Assembly (NCBI GenBank): GCA_903924855.1
Contig: CAIYCW010000043.1
Span: 1 to 32,492 of the forward strand
Direction of reading: 5' to 3'
Origin: an uncultured Rhodospirillales bacterium
GTDB lineage: Bacteria; Pseudomonadota; Alphaproteobacteria; Acetobacterales; Acetobacteraceae
Length of the DNA stretch: 32,492 nucleotides
Of this stretch, positions 31,159-32,492 are shown one piece after another. Both the position numbers and the translations under genes were made by a program. Numbering within the stretch: the first letter of the stretch is position 1; each line of letters starts with the position of its first letter. The notes beneath the pieces are model-generated. The model saw only the letters and a program-made list of their open reading frames with translations, searched no databases and was not told the DNA's origin.

Positions 31159-32488
31159 CAGGCCGCTGAAAAACCTCGTGCGGTGAGATCGTTGTTGTGA
31201 TTCGCTTTCGTTGTGAGACGGAGGCCAGTGATGCGCGGTTCTGACAATCAGCCGGGGATGATGTTCAGCTACATCAGTTGCGAAGCGCGTGTGCCCGCCG
31301 CGCATCCGCTTCGCACGATCCGTGCTGTGGTGGACAAGGCGCTTGATGTGCTTTCGCCCGAATTCGAGCGGTTGTATTCGCGCGTTGGCCGGCCCTCGAT
31401 CCCGCCTGAGAAGCTGCTGCGGGCGCTGCTTCTGCAAGCCTTCTACGGCATCCGGTCCGAGCGGCAACTGATGGAGCAGCTCGACTACAACATGCTGTTT
31501 CGCTGGTTCGTCGGCCTGCCGATGGACGCCGCGGTCTGGGACGCCACAACGTTCAGCAAGAACCGCGACCGACTGCTCGACGGCGATGTCGCTCAGCGCC
31601 TTCTGGCGGCGGTGACGTCGCAAAGCCGGGTGGCGGCGTTGATGTCGGACGAGCATTTCTCGGTCGATGGCACGCTGATCCAGGCCTGGGCCAGCCATAA
31701 GTCGTTCCAGCCGAAAGGCCACGATGACGATGCCGCACCACCGCCCGGATCAGGCGGCGATGCGCAATCGGCAGAGCCCGCGCCCGCCGCGCGCAACGGC
31801 GAACGGGATTGGCGTGGACAGAAGCGCAGCAACGAGACCCATCGCAGCCTGACTGACTCCGATGCCCGGCTGGCCCGCAAATCAAACGGCCAAGCCAGCA
31901 TCCTCGCCTATGCCGGGCATATCCTGATGGAGAACCGCAACGGCCTGGTCAGCGGCGCCTGCCTCACGCGAGCAACCGGCACAGCTGAGCGCGATGCGGC
32001 TCTGGCCTTGGTCGACGGCCGCACAAGGCCGTCCGGACGCATCACGCTCGGCGCCGACAAAGGCTATGATGTTGCGGGCTTTATCACCGCCTTGCGCACT
32101 CGATCCGTGACACCGCACATCGCCGCCGACCGAAGGGTGAGCAAAACCGGTCGCATCCGTCACTCCGAGATCGACCGCCGCACGACGCGCTGGCCGGGCT
32201 ATGAGGCCAGCCAACGCGTGCGCAAACGGATCGAGGAGGTCTTCGGGTGGATGAAGGCTTCAGCCGGGCTGCGTCAGACCAAACATCGAGGGATCGAGCG
32301 TGTTGGCTGGACGTTCACCCTCGCCGCAACAGCCTATAATCTCGTTCGACTGCCCAGGTTATTGGCGGCCATGCCGTAAAACGAAGCCCGCCAACCCTCG
32401 ATGCTGTTGCAAACCAACCCGTCAAAACATGAATGGCTTGGATCCTAAGCCAACCCAACATTCAGGAGGGGGATTCTTCAGCGGCCTG
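31159..32488 (+). mobile_element. IS5-family insertion sequence, apparently complete, 1330 bp
   Basis: Terminal inverted repeats: left CAGGCCGCTGAAAAACC at 31159, right complement CAGGCCGCTGAAGAATC ending at 32488; 12 identical bases then a few mismatches. It carries one intact transposase ORF. Flanks are CTAA (31155-31158) and CTAG (32489-32492), close to the YTAR target of IS5 elements but not an identical duplication. The window ends four bases after the right end. Confidence 0.82.
31231..32379 (+). CDS. IS5-family DDE transposase
   Basis: 382 residues. An N-terminal DUF772-type helix-turn-helix domain (HPLRTIRAVVDKAL, RPSIPPEKLLRALLLQAFYGIRSERQLMEQLDYNMLFRWFVGL) leads to the DDE catalytic fold: first Asp in FSVDGTLIQAWAS, second Asp in LGADKGYDVAGF and Glu in RKRIEEVFGWMK, with Y-R-E spacing as in IS4/IS5 transposases. 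The reading frame is intact and ends within the element. The ATG at 31231 has GGAGG about 7 bases upstream; an in-frame GTG at 31213 is less likely. Confidence 0.92.
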   Translation: MRGSDNQPGMMFSYISCEARVPAAHPLRTIRAVVDKALDVLSPEFERLYSRVGRPSIPPEKLLRALLLQAFYGIRSERQLMEQLDYNMLFRWFVGLPMDAAVWDATTFSKNRDRLLDGDVAQRLLAAVTSQSRVAALMSDEHFSVDGTLIQAWASHKSFQPKGHDDDAAPPPGSGGDAQSAEPAPAARNGERDWRGQKRSNETHRSLTDSDARLARKSNGQASILAYAGHILMENRNGLVSGACLTRATGTAERDAALALVDGRTRPSGRITLGADKGYDVAGFITALRTRSVTPHIAADRRVSKTGRIRHSEIDRRTTRWPGYEASQRVRKRIEEVFGWMKASAGLRQTKHRGIERVGWTFTLAATAYNLVRLPRLLAAMP

Positions 32489-32492
32489 CTAG

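Noticed and set aside
1-32492. CRISPR arrays, tRNA, rRNA or a defence-island gene set
   Set aside because: No regularly spaced repeats, no cloverleaf or rRNA-like sequence and no defence nuclease or cas gene were seen on reading both strands; a covariance search was not possible.

Overview
The window looks like chromosomal DNA of a GC-rich alphaproteobacterium, most likely of the Acetobacteraceae (Rhodospirillales). The grounds are a shikimate kinase/3-dehydroquinate synthase fusion, the neighbourhood aroKB - small membrane protein - xerD - accA, an alphaproteobacterial-type UbiG, lysC followed at once by a nitronate monooxygenase-like gene, and a TonB receptor with its own exbB-exbD-tonB. 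The family placement is inference from gene content. I found no rRNA, tRNA, CRISPR array, prophage or replication origin.

Layout. Positions 1-277 are non-coding dispersed-repeat sequence. Positions 278-4013 (minus strand) hold a cofactor-less sulfite-oxidase-fold exported protein, a hybrid histidine kinase and ubiG. Positions 4249-6505 (plus) hold lysC and a nitronate monooxygenase-like enzyme. Positions 6548-7991 (minus) hold metF and, directly behind it, a truncated GGDEF domain. The metF start codon lies inside an 18-bp palindrome. Positions 8193-9637 (plus) are mlaA-mlaC. Positions 9692-12182 (minus) are an OmpR-type response regulator and aroKB. Positions 12344-14342 (plus) are a small membrane protein, xerD and accA. 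Positions 14383-15636 (minus) are a glycosyltransferase, followed by a 458-bp AT-rich gap. Positions 16095-20477 (plus) are a TonB-dependent receptor, two hairpins, then overlapping exbB, exbD and tonB. Positions 20478-20873 are a stack of hairpins interrupted by a 209-bp MITE-like element with a perfect 8-bp target duplication. Positions 20874-23365 are a Tat-type FAH-family enzyme divergent from a DHA2 drug-efflux-like transporter. Positions 23387-26181 (minus) are a type I secreted metalloprotease-like protein and a methyltransferase. Positions 26319-29313 (plus) are a sulfite dehydrogenase pair (sorA, sorB), a CBS protein and a DUF1989 protein. Positions 29460-31040 (plus) are a methyltransferase-like/DUF4422 fusion. 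The window closes with an apparently complete IS5-type element (31159-32488).

Working together: the exported molybdopterin-fold protein and the kinase look like one sensory unit. The receptor and ExbBD-TonB form an energised outer-membrane uptake system. MlaA and MlaC maintain outer-membrane lipid asymmetry. SorA and SorB oxidise periplasmic sulfite. lysC, metF, aroKB and accA are housekeeping metabolism.

The items most worth a second look are the Cys-less molybdopterin-fold protein paired with the kinase, the palindrome over the metF start codon, the truncated GGDEF behind metF, the MITE nested between hairpins, the recurrent CCGACCGATTG hairpin with an IS at its edge, and the methyltransferase-like/DUF4422 fusion.
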